From the NCBI GenBank assembly GCA_018060625.1, contig JAGOVS010000013.1, positions 1 through 36,847 on the forward strand: 36,847 nt of DNA, in the 5' to 3' direction. The position numbers and the translations under genes were made by a program. Below are positions 6,172 to 14,981 of the stretch, piece after piece (position 1 is the stretch's first letter; each line of letters opens with the position of its first letter). The notes below the pieces were generated by a model. That model was not told the DNA's origin. It saw nothing but the letters and a program-made list of their open reading frames with translations, and made no database searches. This stretch comes from Bacteriovorax sp. Lineage in GTDB: Bacteria > Bdellovibrionota > Bacteriovoracia > Bacteriovoracales > Bacteriovoracaceae.

Positions 6172-9060
6172 ATGCGAACAGGATGTTTCGTGAAAATGTG
6201 CCCACTTAAAAAATGTTTCAAAATTTTGACGATTTTCATCGTTCTTTTTACATTAATGGAAAATTTTTCCTTTGCTGAAAACCTAATTGATCAAGAAAAG
6301 GCATCAACTTATTTACGTTGGAATTTTTTTACAGGCAGGGATCAGCTACAATTTAATAAAAAAGGAAATAAGGTTGTTATTCGGACACTCAATGCTGACC
6401 TCTTTAGCAATCTAAAAACAGAACTTACATCTTTAAAAACAGATGACTCTTATATTAAAGGAATCAATTATAAAGAAGTTGATTCAGAAATTGGTGCCAC
6501 AAATGCCATGGCGATAGAAGTCGAATTAAAAAGTGACAATGTTGAAATGTTCAGTTTTTACCGAGAAAGAGATAAGAAGTACGTTGTAGATTTTTGGATG
6601 GATGGTGATTCTGTTACCCTTAATAAGGCGTCTGTAAAAAAAGAGATAGAGGTAGAGAAAGAGAAATCGATTAAAGAAGAGGGGGATATGGCAAGTCAAG
6701 CCATTGAAGACCCAAATACCTCAGCGCCTCCACAAAAGATAAATCAAAAAAATCTTTCAAAACCTTCTCCTGGAAATAAGAAAAGAGTCACTCTTGAAAA
6801 AAGCAAGGAAGAATCTAGTGCAACATTGGAGAAACTAAAAGAGGATAAAGTTCTTTCGAGTTTTATTGTCGATCCTAACAAAATCGTTGAAAAGTCAGAT
6901 AAGCAATTGGCCCAAGAAGAAGAAGACTCAAAGAAGCCTTTTAGAGATTTTCGCTATGGGGCAACCTTTATATGGGACTATGACCCTATCGCTCCAGTAC
7001 ATAAAGAGATTGTTAACTTAAAGACCAAAATTCCTGAAGTGTTTTTTCCCATTGCGAATCGAGATTTTAAGAAAAGTGAGAAAGAGGCCCATTTGCAGTT
7101 AACCATTAATCTTTATAGAAAGATGAAATGGGGACTTATGTATAAATCAATTAAGCTCTTTCAGCAAAAATATGGGTCCATGGCCGAGTGGGAGCTTCTT
7201 GAGTTTATCAAGGCCAATGCAATTCTAAGAGAAAATATAGATAAGCCAAACCCTGAACTTTTCAAAAATGCCTTTAATTCACTAACAACATTGTCTGAAA
7301 AAAGTGACAATTACGAAATTAAAAAAGCAATCTATAAATATTCATTGGCCTATTATATGGAGAGAGGAGAGCATTTAAAGACTCTTCAATTGGCCAAGAA
7401 TTATTATGCCGGCACCAGGGATAGTTTTGATTTTGAAGAATCAGCGATTCCTGCTGAAGCAATGCTGAATTCGTTAGCAAAGCTTGGTCAAATAGAAAAG
7501 ATTCAAGAGCTGGCTCAAGAAAAAAACATGAAGAAAATTCTTCCGGCTCAGCTCATCCTGGGGTATCAGACATTCAGTCTTCTACGTTCTGGTGATGCAA
7601 TAGGCGTTATAGCACTTTATGAAAAAAATAAGACGAGTTTAGCTAAACCGATTGACCCTGTAATTATGTATAATGCAGCTGAGTCGTATTTTCGGTTGGG
7701 GCGCTATAGTGAAGCAATGGGGCTTTATCAAGATTTCGTGAAAAATTATTCACATGAATTTGTTGCTTCAAATGCAAATCTTCGGATTGCACTTTGTTCA
7801 GATCTTTTAGATCGCAATTATCAAGAAACCTTAAATTTCTATAAAATGGCCATTGATCAATCAATTGATAGCTCTGTAAGTTATGAAGCTCGTATTCGTT
7901 ATGTTGGGTTCAGAAGTGTAAGAAAATTATCTCTTGATGATAGAGACATTGAGATAAGAATATTCTTGGAAACAGATAAGAATTCCAAGATAACTGTTGA
8001 TAGAAATCTTACCAAGTTATTACAGCAAGTTCGGCTACGCTCATTGATTGTTGATGGAAAACATAAGGAAGCTCTTTCATATTTGTCACTTCTTCCCATG
8101 ATCTCTATGCCGAAAATTGATGCACGTATTTTTGAGGGAGATGGAGCAGAAATTATTTTTGGACTCATTTCAGATTTCTACAAAAAATCGGAATACTCTC
8201 AGGTTATTAAGGCCTGGCAAACGTATAAAGATAAATATGTAGATAAGGTGGCACAGGACCCCTTTATTAATTTTGTTGTTGGAAGCAGCTATGTCAAGCT
8301 AGGTCTTTATAAGGGATTTGATGAAGTCTATGCGAGTTTTGAAAAGCTAAAAGAGACACCTAACAGAACATTTCCAATTTGGATCAAGAGAGACAGTTTT
8401 CAAAAGGCAAGTGACCTTCTTTCCGAGTTGGTGCTAATAAAAGATATAAAGTTGAAGAATTGGGATTTAGTTCAAAAAAATATCATGACTTTTGAAAAGA
8501 AAGTTCCTCAATACAATAAAATAAATTATTACAAGGGTCTGGCAGCCTTTAATCAAAAGAACTACTCTGAAGCAATTTCTCAATTTGAAAATTTCTTCTC
8601 CAAACAAGACCAGAGAATTATTTACGATCCTTCAGATGTGGCCGATATGATTCGGGCCTATACTGACTCTATCTACGAGCAAGGGCAAACTGATAAATTC
8701 CTGAAAGTTAGTGAAGCTATCTTAAATGACACCAATAGTTTTGGCACGGGTAATGCTTATATACAGAATGTCCGGGAAAGAATTGCCTATCTCGGTATCG
8801 AAATAACGGCCGGGAAAAAGAAAGAGAATTTCATGGTTTTCGAAAAGAAAATTGCAGACTTTAAGAAAAATAACCCCAAATCGATTTATTCAGGACGGGT
8901 TAGTTATCTCCTTGGCCAGTCTATGATCAATAATCAGAAATTTAAAGAAGGGCGGGAGATTTTTACAAATTTGATGAATGACAAAGAGACGTCGGAATAC
9001 ATAAAGGAACTTGCCAAAAGCGAGCTTAGTTTGATGAATTTGAAAGAAAAAACTTTATAA
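6172..9060 (+). CDS. Exported TPR-type repeat protein at the head of the flagellar block
   Basis: This 962-residue protein has a signal peptide (hydrophobic FKILTIFIVLFTL, probable cleavage after NFSFA). An N-terminal beta-rich region (about 35-140, ending KKYVVDFWMDG) looks similar to an AMIN peptidoglycan-binding domain. A charged Lys/Glu-rich linker follows (about 150-270), then some 650 residues of helical tetratricopeptide-like repeats (for example YFRLGRYSEAMGLYQDFVKN). ATG 6172 is chosen for its AAGGA (6160-6164); ATG 6130 has poor spacing. The gene is 49 bases upstream of the activator-like gene and flgB. It is probably a periplasmic scaffold for the flagellum or cell wall; the function is inferred from domain style and location, and the AMIN call is tentative. 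Confidence 0.75.
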   Translation: MRTGCFVKMCPLKKCFKILTIFIVLFTLMENFSFAENLIDQEKASTYLRWNFFTGRDQLQFNKKGNKVVIRTLNADLFSNLKTELTSLKTDDSYIKGINYKEVDSEIGATNAMAIEVELKSDNVEMFSFYRERDKKYVVDFWMDGDSVTLNKASVKKEIEVEKEKSIKEEGDMASQAIEDPNTSAPPQKINQKNLSKPSPGNKKRVTLEKSKEESSATLEKLKEDKVLSSFIVDPNKIVEKSDKQLAQEEEDSKKPFRDFRYGATFIWDYDPIAPVHKEIVNLKTKIPEVFFPIANRDFKKSEKEAHLQLTINLYRKMKWGLMYKSIKLFQQKYGSMAEWELLEFIKANAILRENIDKPNPELFKNAFNSLTTLSEKSDNYEIKKAIYKYSLAYYMERGEHLKTLQLAKNYYAGTRDSFDFEESAIPAEAMLNSLAKLGQIEKIQELAQEKNMKKILPAQLILGYQTFSLLRSGDAIGVIALYEKNKTSLAKPIDPVIMYNAAESYFRLGRYSEAMGLYQDFVKNYSHEFVASNANLRIALCSDLLDRNYQETLNFYKMAIDQSIDSSVSYEARIRYVGFRSVRKLSLDDRDIEIRIFLETDKNSKITVDRNLTKLLQQVRLRSLIVDGKHKEALSYLSLLPMISMPKIDARIFEGDGAEIIFGLISDFYKKSEYSQVIKAWQTYKDKYVDKVAQDPFINFVVGSSYVKLGLYKGFDEVYASFEKLKETPNRTFPIWIKRDSFQKASDLLSELVLIKDIKLKNWDLVQKNIMTFEKKVPQYNKINYYKGLAAFNQKNYSEAISQFENFFSKQDQRIIYDPSDVADMIRAYTDSIYEQGQTDKFLKVSEAILNDTNSFGTGNAYIQNVRERIAYLGIEITAGKKKENFMVFEKKIADFKKNNPKSIYSGRVSYLLGQSMINNQKFKEGREIFTNLMNDKETSEYIKELAKSELSLMNLKEKTL

Positions 9061-9109
9061 ATAGCTTCACAGGATGGGAGCGCTTCGTATGACAGGAGGT
9101 CAGATGGAA

Positions 9110-10039
9110 ATGATTAGAGTAGAACTTTTTGGAACTGATGCAAGAGTAGCAAAGGCCCTAGAGCAAGCAAGAAACTTATCTGTTAGCAAGGCCTCGGTAC
9201 TTGTTGTCGGTGAAAATGGAGTTGGCAAGAGAACTCTTGGTCGATACATCCATGAAAATTCAGGTCGTTCTCATCAACCATTTGAGCTTGTTGATTGCTC
9301 ACTTCCAGCACAAGATGTGGAAAACAAGATTCTTGGTCATCGGGACAATGCTACTGGAAGATTTAATAAGGGAATTCTTGAAGCGGCCAATAAAGGGACA
9401 GTTGTCTTTGCGAATATTGACTGCCTAGATGAAGAGTTTCAAAAAAGATTGCATAAAATTATTAACGAACTGGAGGATTACGATATTGATGTACGTTTGA
9501 TTGCAACAACTACAAAAAATCTCTCTAAGTTAGTTGGAGCAGGCAGATTTTATCGTGGACTTTATTCTATTTTTGCAAACAATGCCGTAACTATTCCGGC
9601 CCTCAGAGAGAGACAAGAGGATTTACAGCGACTTGCTCGTCATTTCATGGCCGAAGCAACAGGATCAGAAGACGCAACTAATGAAATTGATGGAGTGGCG
9701 ATGGACAGAATTACTTCACATTACTGGGCGAATAACATACACGAACTAAAGCAAGTAATTTCAAGTTCAGTGAATAATAATTCATCACTTTTAGATGAGA
9801 GCGCCTATGATTTAAATGATAAAAAATCCTCTGGATTCATGGGAGAAGATGAATCAGAAGGAGTGAGATTAATGTCACTTAAAGATGCGGAAAAGCTTCT
9901 CATCAAGAAAGCCTTGATACATACAAGTGAAAATAGAACGCAAGCGGCAAAAATTCTTGGTGTATCAATTAGAACATTAAGAAACAAAATTAATGAATAC
10001 AGAACAGAAGGTTCTTCATATTTTGTCAATTTAAGATAG
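9110..10039 (+). CDS. Degenerate sigma-54-activator-like regulator (probable pseudo-ATPase)
   Basis: This 309-residue protein has the fold order of a sigma-54 activator without a receiver domain: an AAA+ core and a C-terminal Fis-type HTH (NRTQAAKILGVSIRTLRNKI). Walker A survives (GENGVGKRT). The GAFTGA loop is absent: after GH comes RDNATGRFN, about four residues shorter than the loop in the gene at 1-786. Walker B FLDEI has become VFANI. FREDLYYRL has become FYRGLYSIF, losing the arginine fingers, and NVREL has become NIHEL, losing sensor II arginine. It should not activate sigma-54 polymerase by the usual route. ATG 9110 is placed 9-10 bases after AGGAGG; upstream in-frame ATGs at 9074, 9089 and 9104 are alternatives. 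flgB follows after 32 bases. Confidence 0.88.
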   Translation: MIRVELFGTDARVAKALEQARNLSVSKASVLVVGENGVGKRTLGRYIHENSGRSHQPFELVDCSLPAQDVENKILGHRDNATGRFNKGILEAANKGTVVFANIDCLDEEFQKRLHKIINELEDYDIDVRLIATTTKNLSKLVGAGRFYRGLYSIFANNAVTIPALRERQEDLQRLARHFMAEATGSEDATNEIDGVAMDRITSHYWANNIHELKQVISSSVNNNSSLLDESAYDLNDKKSSGFMGEDESEGVRLMSLKDAEKLLIKKALIHTSENRTQAAKILGVSIRTLRNKINEYRTEGSSYFVNLR

Positions 10040-10071
10040 AAAAAGAATAAGAATCCAAGAGAGGAACGTTT

Positions 10072-10479
10072 ATGAATATTGATGATAAAACCACCCAAGC
10101 ACTAGCTGCATCTCTTAAGTACAGACAGATGCGCCAGGAATTGATTGCATCGAATATCGCAAACGCAGAGACTCCTGGTTACAAAGCGAAAAAAATTGAT
10201 TTTGAAGATGCTTTGGCCCGTGCTCTTGATACTGACGAACAACAAACCTTAAAAACCACCGACTCCAAGCATTTCAATGTTGGAGGCGGTGGTTTTAATA
10301 ATCTACGTCCAGAGATAACAGAAGAGTCAAATGGAATTGTGAGTCCAGATGGAAACACCGTGGATCGCGATCAAGAGTTGGCCGATATGGCCGAGAATAG
10401 AATTATGTATGATGCTTCAGTACAGCTTTTAAATAAGAAATTAGGTCTAATGAAGTATGTTGTTGGGTCAGAGAGATAA
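10072..10479 (+). CDS. flgB: Flagellar proximal rod protein FlgB
   Basis: This 135-residue rod subunit is exported by the flagellar type III system and joins the MS ring to the rod. The N-terminal signature (RQELIASNIANAETPGYKAK) is the conserved rod/hook motif, and the C-terminus (ENRIMYDASVQLLNKKLGLM) forms the paired coiled-coil end. SD AGAGGAA precedes ATG 10072. It starts the structural part of the operon, 32 bases after the activator-like gene and 14 before flgC. Confidence 0.96.
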   Translation: MNIDDKTTQALAASLKYRQMRQELIASNIANAETPGYKAKKIDFEDALARALDTDEQQTLKTTDSKHFNVGGGGFNNLRPEITEESNGIVSPDGNTVDRDQELADMAENRIMYDASVQLLNKKLGLMKYVVGSER

Positions 10480-10493
10480 AAGGGGGAATGAAA

Positions 10494-10934
10494 ATGGATT
10501 TGCTCACAAGTTTAAAAATTAGTTCTTCAGGATTAACGGCCAATAAAAAACGAATGGCGGCAATTTCTTCGAATATTGCCAATGCTCAGACAACAAGAAC
10601 CGCAGAAGGGGGAGCCTATCAACCTAAAGAAGTTGTTTTTGGCAGTGAGCCGGCAAAAGAATCATTTTCAGAAATTCTCAGCGGGGAAATGGGAGAAAAT
10701 GCTCAGACGGTTATTGCTAAAGAAGTTTCTAATAGTAGAAAACCTCCTATCTTAAAATATGAACCAAATCATCCTGATGCAAATGCAGAGGGGTATGTGG
10801 CCTATCCAAACATCAATACGATGGAAGAGATGGCCAATATGATTGAAGCTTCGAGGGCCTATGAAGCCAATATTAATGCCATGAACACCGCGAAGAGTAT
10901 GGCCATGAAAGATTTAGAAATTGGAAGAAATTAA
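10494..10934 (+). CDS. flgC: Flagellar proximal rod protein FlgC
   Basis: This 146-residue rod subunit has the N-terminal motif KRMAAISSNIANAQTTRT and the C-terminal motif EASRAYEANINAMNTAKSM typical of FlgC. ATG 10494 gives the family-typical start MDLLTSLKISSSGL and sits seven bases after AGGGGG. The ATG two codons upstream (10488) is only one base from that SD. The protein polymerises with FlgB in the proximal rod. Confidence 0.95.
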   Translation: MDLLTSLKISSSGLTANKKRMAAISSNIANAQTTRTAEGGAYQPKEVVFGSEPAKESFSEILSGEMGENAQTVIAKEVSNSRKPPILKYEPNHPDANAEGYVAYPNINTMEEMANMIEASRAYEANINAMNTAKSMAMKDLEIGRN

Positions 10935-10954
10935 TTTAAATAAAGGATGATTGT

Positions 10955-11320
10955 ATGGCGATTGAAAATGTAGGAAACATGAACAAACTTCTCTCTGGGT
11001 ATAATTCTCAAGATTGGATGAAGAGTGCTTCCATTGATCAGGCGACATTGCCGCAATTTAATGAATTGGCCGCCAATCCAAGCATTGGGGTTAAACCTCC
11101 TCAAAGTTTCAGCGAAATGCTTGCAAGCTCACTTAATGATGTTAACAATATGCAGGTTGAAGCTAATAAGGCCATTGAGAAGCTAGCTTCAGGTCAAACT
11201 AAAAATATTCATGAAACAATGCTGGCGGTTGAAAATGCAGAATTGGCCTTTAAAACAATGAATCAAGTGAGAATGAAAGTGATAGAAGCTTATAAAGAGA
11301 TTATGAGAATGCAGATGTAA
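10955..11320 (+). CDS. fliE: MS ring-rod junction protein FliE
   Basis: This 121-residue protein has a FliE-type C-terminal half: SFSEMLASSLNDVNNMQVEA and then HETMLAVENAELAFKTMNQV, ending in KEIMRMQM. By family knowledge FliE links the FliF ring to the rod and is needed for export of later substrates. SD AAAGGA lies before ATG 10955. It follows flgC after 20 bases; the 66 bases before fliF hold no gene. Confidence 0.95.
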   Translation: MAIENVGNMNKLLSGYNSQDWMKSASIDQATLPQFNELAANPSIGVKPPQSFSEMLASSLNDVNNMQVEANKAIEKLASGQTKNIHETMLAVENAELAFKTMNQVRMKVIEAYKEIMRMQM

Positions 11321-11386
11321 CTTTTTAAAAAATTTCGCGATGTTTGATTTCATAGGAAGTGAAATTAAGTATTCAGGAGGATGACC

Positions 11387-13075
11387 TTGCAAGATATAAT
11401 CGAGAAAATTTTTAGGAACTTTAGGGAGTTCTTTAATGGTTTAGATTTAGGAAAAAAAGTAGGCTTCATCATTGTAGCTTGCATGATCCTTGCTGCCATG
11501 ACAGGAATTGTCGTTTGGGCCTCTAAGACTCGTTACGATGTCCTCTATACAGATCTAAACAAAGAAGATGCACGAAAAATAGCCATTCTCTTAGAAGAAA
11601 AAAAGATCCCTTATCAGACATCAAATGATGGTAAAACAGTCTCTATTCCTGAAGACCTTGTTGGTGTTTGGCGTTTGGAAATTGCAAAACTAGGGACAAG
11701 CTTTTCCGGAACTGTTGGGTATGAAGTCTTTGATAAACAATCTTTTGGTACTACAAGCTTTGTTCAAAAAGTAAATAAACAAAGGGCCCTTGAGGGTGAA
11801 CTTATTAAGACCATTATGTACATTCAAGGAGTCAAGAGGGCACGTGTGCACATTACAATTCCTGAGTCATCTCCATTTGTTGCCGAGAAAAAAGCACCTT
11901 CAGCCTCTGTTGTCTTAGAACTTAACAACGGTGTTTCTCTAACACCTGCTGAAATAAAAGGCATTGGTTCTCTTGTGGCTTCATCGGTTGAGGAAATGAG
12001 ATCTGAAAATGTCGTTATTCTCGATGATAGAGGAAAGAAGCTTTCAGAGAATATTGGCGACGCCATGACAGCAACAACGGCAAATCGTCTTGCTTTAGAA
12101 GCTCAATTGAATCAAAAATATGAAAGGCAAATTGAAGAAATCCTGACAAAAGTTGTTGGAGATGGAAAGGTTGTTGCAAAAGTGACGGTTGATCTGGATT
12201 TTACAGAGTCAGTGGCCACAGAAACAAAATACGACAACGAAAATGCAGCGGTTGTTTCAGAAGTCAAAAATGTTCAAAATGTGAATGGTTCAAGACCATC
12301 TCCACAAGGGATAGCAGGGGCCCAATCAAATCTTCCTGGTGAACTTCCTCAGCCAGGGGTTGCCGAAACAAAGAACAATGTCACTAAAGAATTAACTACC
12401 AGAAATTTAAATGTACCTTCCACTGTCACTCAGTCGAGAAAGCCCTCTGCAAATTTAAAGTCGATTTCTGCAGCAGTTATGATTGATGGAAAACGAATTG
12501 CTGTCCTGGGAGAGGATGGTGCCCCTCAGTTAGATAAAGCGGGCAATCCCATCATGAAGTATGAAAAGTGGAGTGAAGCAGATTTAGCTAATTTTTCTCA
12601 GATTGTTGCAAGTACCTTAGGAACATCAGATAAGCGTGGCGATAAACTTGTTATTAAAAATATGGAATTTGCACGAGAGGACATGTCTCTGGCAGATGCA
12701 ATGTTAAAAGAGCAGGCCAACAGAGAGTTAATCAGAAATATTGTGAAGTATCTGGCAGTCGGTTTAACGATTTCCCTCTTTTTCTTTTTGGTTGTTCGCC
12801 CATTTATCCAATGGGTCACAGACAATACAATCGAGACTGTCGAGGATTTTTTACCTCGTACACTTGAGGAACTTGAGAAAGTTCAGGCCAATCAACGATT
12901 ACCAGGTCTAGAAGATGCACTTCCTCAAATTGAGGAAAAACTAAATCCTGAAAAAATTGAAGGAAATATGTTACGTGAAAAAATTATTGCCTTGGTTGAG
13001 AATAATCCTGGTAAAGCAGCTCAGATTATTCACGAAATGATTCATGCAAGTGAGTCAGATAAACAAATTGCTTAA
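11387..13075 (+). CDS. fliF: Flagellar MS-ring protein FliF (TTG start)
   Basis: This 562-residue inner-membrane protein forms the MS ring. It has an N-terminal membrane segment (GFIIVACMILAAMTGIVVW), ring-building domains with YEVFDKQSFGTT and QRALEGELIKTI, a flexible periplasmic stretch around residues 300-360, a second membrane segment (LAVGLTISLFFFLVV) and a cytoplasmic tail (LREKIIALVENNPGKAAQII) that binds FliG. The strong SD AGGAGG (11375-11380) touches ATG 11381 directly, so that ATG is badly spaced. TTG 11387, six bases from the SD, is the more likely start. Confidence 0.95.
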   Translation: MQDIIEKIFRNFREFFNGLDLGKKVGFIIVACMILAAMTGIVVWASKTRYDVLYTDLNKEDARKIAILLEEKKIPYQTSNDGKTVSIPEDLVGVWRLEIAKLGTSFSGTVGYEVFDKQSFGTTSFVQKVNKQRALEGELIKTIMYIQGVKRARVHITIPESSPFVAEKKAPSASVVLELNNGVSLTPAEIKGIGSLVASSVEEMRSENVVILDDRGKKLSENIGDAMTATTANRLALEAQLNQKYERQIEEILTKVVGDGKVVAKVTVDLDFTESVATETKYDNENAAVVSEVKNVQNVNGSRPSPQGIAGAQSNLPGELPQPGVAETKNNVTKELTTRNLNVPSTVTQSRKPSANLKSISAAVMIDGKRIAVLGEDGAPQLDKAGNPIMKYEKWSEADLANFSQIVASTLGTSDKRGDKLVIKNMEFAREDMSLADAMLKEQANRELIRNIVKYLAVGLTISLFFFLVVRPFIQWVTDNTIETVEDFLPRTLEELEKVQANQRLPGLEDALPQIEEKLNPEKIEGNMLREKIIALVENNPGKAAQIIHEMIHASESDKQIA

Positions 13076-13098
13076 TTGATTACTGAGAGGAATTGAAT

Positions 13099-14139
13099 AT
13101 GGCCGCACTTGATGACAACCAATTAGATCCCGATACAGAGTATTCACTGCTTAATGGTCAAGATCGAGCAGGTTTACTTCTTAGTTCGTTGGGAATGAAT
13201 ATTACACAACTTATTTTTCAAAATATGAAAGATAATGATGTTAAAAGAATGATCAATGCGATGTCGAATGTTAAAAAAGCTCCCATTTGGATGGTTAAAA
13301 GAGTTTTAGAAGATTTTTACAAACAGTTGAATGAAGAAAACGATCTTCTCTTTGCAGAAAATAAGGGGCGTGACTTCATTATTAATACTCTTGGTGAAGA
13401 AAGAGCAAAGCAGCTTCTTGGACAAATTGTTGAAGTAGGACAATCAAATACTTTAGAATCTCTTGAGCTAGTTGATACAAGAACGCTTTCAAATTTTCTC
13501 ATCAATGAACATCCTCAGACAATTGCTCTCATCGTTGCTCACCTTGCACCTGATAGAAAGGTGGATGTACTTAGAAGGTTACCAGAAGGATTACAGGCTG
13601 AAGTTGTTCTTCGCGTGGCCAATTTAGATTATGTCTCTCCTGAGCTTATTTCTCAACTTGATGATGTACTTAAAACAGAGCTTAGTACCCTCGGATCCAT
13701 TGATACGAATCAACTTGGTGGTGTTGAGCCAATTGCTGATATGCTTAACCTTATGGATAAAAACACTGAGAAGAATATCATGTCTCGTGTTGAAGAAAAA
13801 GATCCTGAGCTTGCAGAAGAAATTAGAAAACTCATGTTTACATTTGAAGATCTTATGTATGTTGACGACAAAGGAATTCAGAATCTACTTCGCGAGGTGG
13901 ACAATGGAAAACTTGTTATTGCAATGAAGACAGCACCAGACGAAATAAAGCAAAAACTTTTCAAGAACATGTCAAACAGAGCAGCAACGCTTCTTAAGGA
14001 AGATCTTGAGGCGCTTGGACCTACAAAACTTTCAGATGTTGAGAAAGCTCAAGCTGAGATGGTCCAGAAGGCAAAAGAGCTTGAGTCACAAGGGAAAGCC
14101 TTTATTGCTCGCGGCTCTGATGGAGACTCTCTGGTCTAA
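13099..14139 (+). CDS. fliG: Flagellar motor switch protein FliG
   Basis: This 346-residue C-ring protein binds FliF and interacts with the stator to make torque. The middle domain contains the EHPQ motif (NEHPQTIALIVAHL). The C-terminal torque domain contains FEDLMYVDDKGIQNLLREVD and NMSNRAATLLKEDLEALGP, closely matching the charged helix of other FliGs. ATG 13099 lies eight bases after GAGAGG; TTG 13093 is too close to that SD. A tail of about 40 residues after the torque domain is lysine- and glutamate-rich. Confidence 0.97.
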   Translation: MAALDDNQLDPDTEYSLLNGQDRAGLLLSSLGMNITQLIFQNMKDNDVKRMINAMSNVKKAPIWMVKRVLEDFYKQLNEENDLLFAENKGRDFIINTLGEERAKQLLGQIVEVGQSNTLESLELVDTRTLSNFLINEHPQTIALIVAHLAPDRKVDVLRRLPEGLQAEVVLRVANLDYVSPELISQLDDVLKTELSTLGSIDTNQLGGVEPIADMLNLMDKNTEKNIMSRVEEKDPELAEEIRKLMFTFEDLMYVDDKGIQNLLREVDNGKLVIAMKTAPDEIKQKLFKNMSNRAATLLKEDLEALGPTKLSDVEKAQAEMVQKAKELESQGKAFIARGSDGDSLV

Positions 14140-14159
14140 ACGGAGAAAGGAATTAAATT

Positions 14160-14963
14160 ATGGTGAAGCAATTTTCGGATGTCTTAGAATACAAATTCCA
14201 CAACTTTACTGAGCAGGACGTTGATGCTGATAAAGTTACTGTTTTTGAATTCAAGCCTTTGTTTAACAATGGACAGACAATTGGCAGAAGTGATTTTCAG
14301 AAAATCATAAAAGAAGAACGCACGCATGCTAAAAATACTCAGTTTAAAGTTAATCCTATTGTTGAAAAATACCGGGGTTTAAAAGATCAAGAAGATAAAG
14401 AGTACGACGAGACCGTTGAGAAAGAAGTTTCAAGAAGGATTTCTGAAATTCAAGATGATGCTTTTAAGGCGGGTTTTGATGAAGGAGTTAATCAGGGACG
14501 TGAAGAAATTTTTAATGAAATGAGAAGTGTAGTTGATCAGAAACTTGAAAGTTTTACCCAGATGGTGAATGACGTACTTCGAACTCAAGATGAAATTGTT
14601 AAAAAACAAAAAAAAGAAATTTATGCGCTTCTTAAGAATCTTTCAAAGTGGATCATCTTAAGAGAGTTAAAAGAAGATGGAAGCTATGTAGAGCGATTGC
14701 TTGAAAAACTTCTTTTAGAGATACAGGCACGACAAAATCTTCTTATCCAGGTCAATGTGAATGACTTTTCGGGAATGCCAGAGGTTTTAAATCATCTCCA
14801 ATCTCGTCTAGGTGAGCTTAAGAATGTAAGAATTGAGATTGACTCAGCAATAGAAACCAAAGGTATGATTGTCGAATCGGATAATGGAATCATAAATGCT
14901 ACATTAGAAGAACAATTTAAAAGCTTAGATAAACTTTTTGAAAATGTACTCGCTGATGCTTAA
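14160..14963 (+). CDS. fliH: Flagellar export-apparatus stator FliH
   Basis: This 267-residue cytoplasmic protein is the dimeric stator that links the ATPase FliI to the C ring. The glycine-spaced helix of the family is visible (FKAGFDEGVNQGREEIF), followed by a coiled-coil and a C-terminal FliH/V-ATPase-E-like domain (KWIILRELKEDGSYVERLL). SD AGAAAGGA precedes ATG 14160 by eight bases. The first 90 residues are acidic and variable. Its position between fliG and fliI agrees with the call. Confidence 0.9.
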   Translation: MVKQFSDVLEYKFHNFTEQDVDADKVTVFEFKPLFNNGQTIGRSDFQKIIKEERTHAKNTQFKVNPIVEKYRGLKDQEDKEYDETVEKEVSRRISEIQDDAFKAGFDEGVNQGREEIFNEMRSVVDQKLESFTQMVNDVLRTQDEIVKKQKKEIYALLKNLSKWIILRELKEDGSYVERLLEKLLLEIQARQNLLIQVNVNDFSGMPEVLNHLQSRLGELKNVRIEIDSAIETKGMIVESDNGIINATLEEQFKSLDKLFENVLADA

Positions 14964-14981
14964 TAAAAGGTGAATGGTTAT

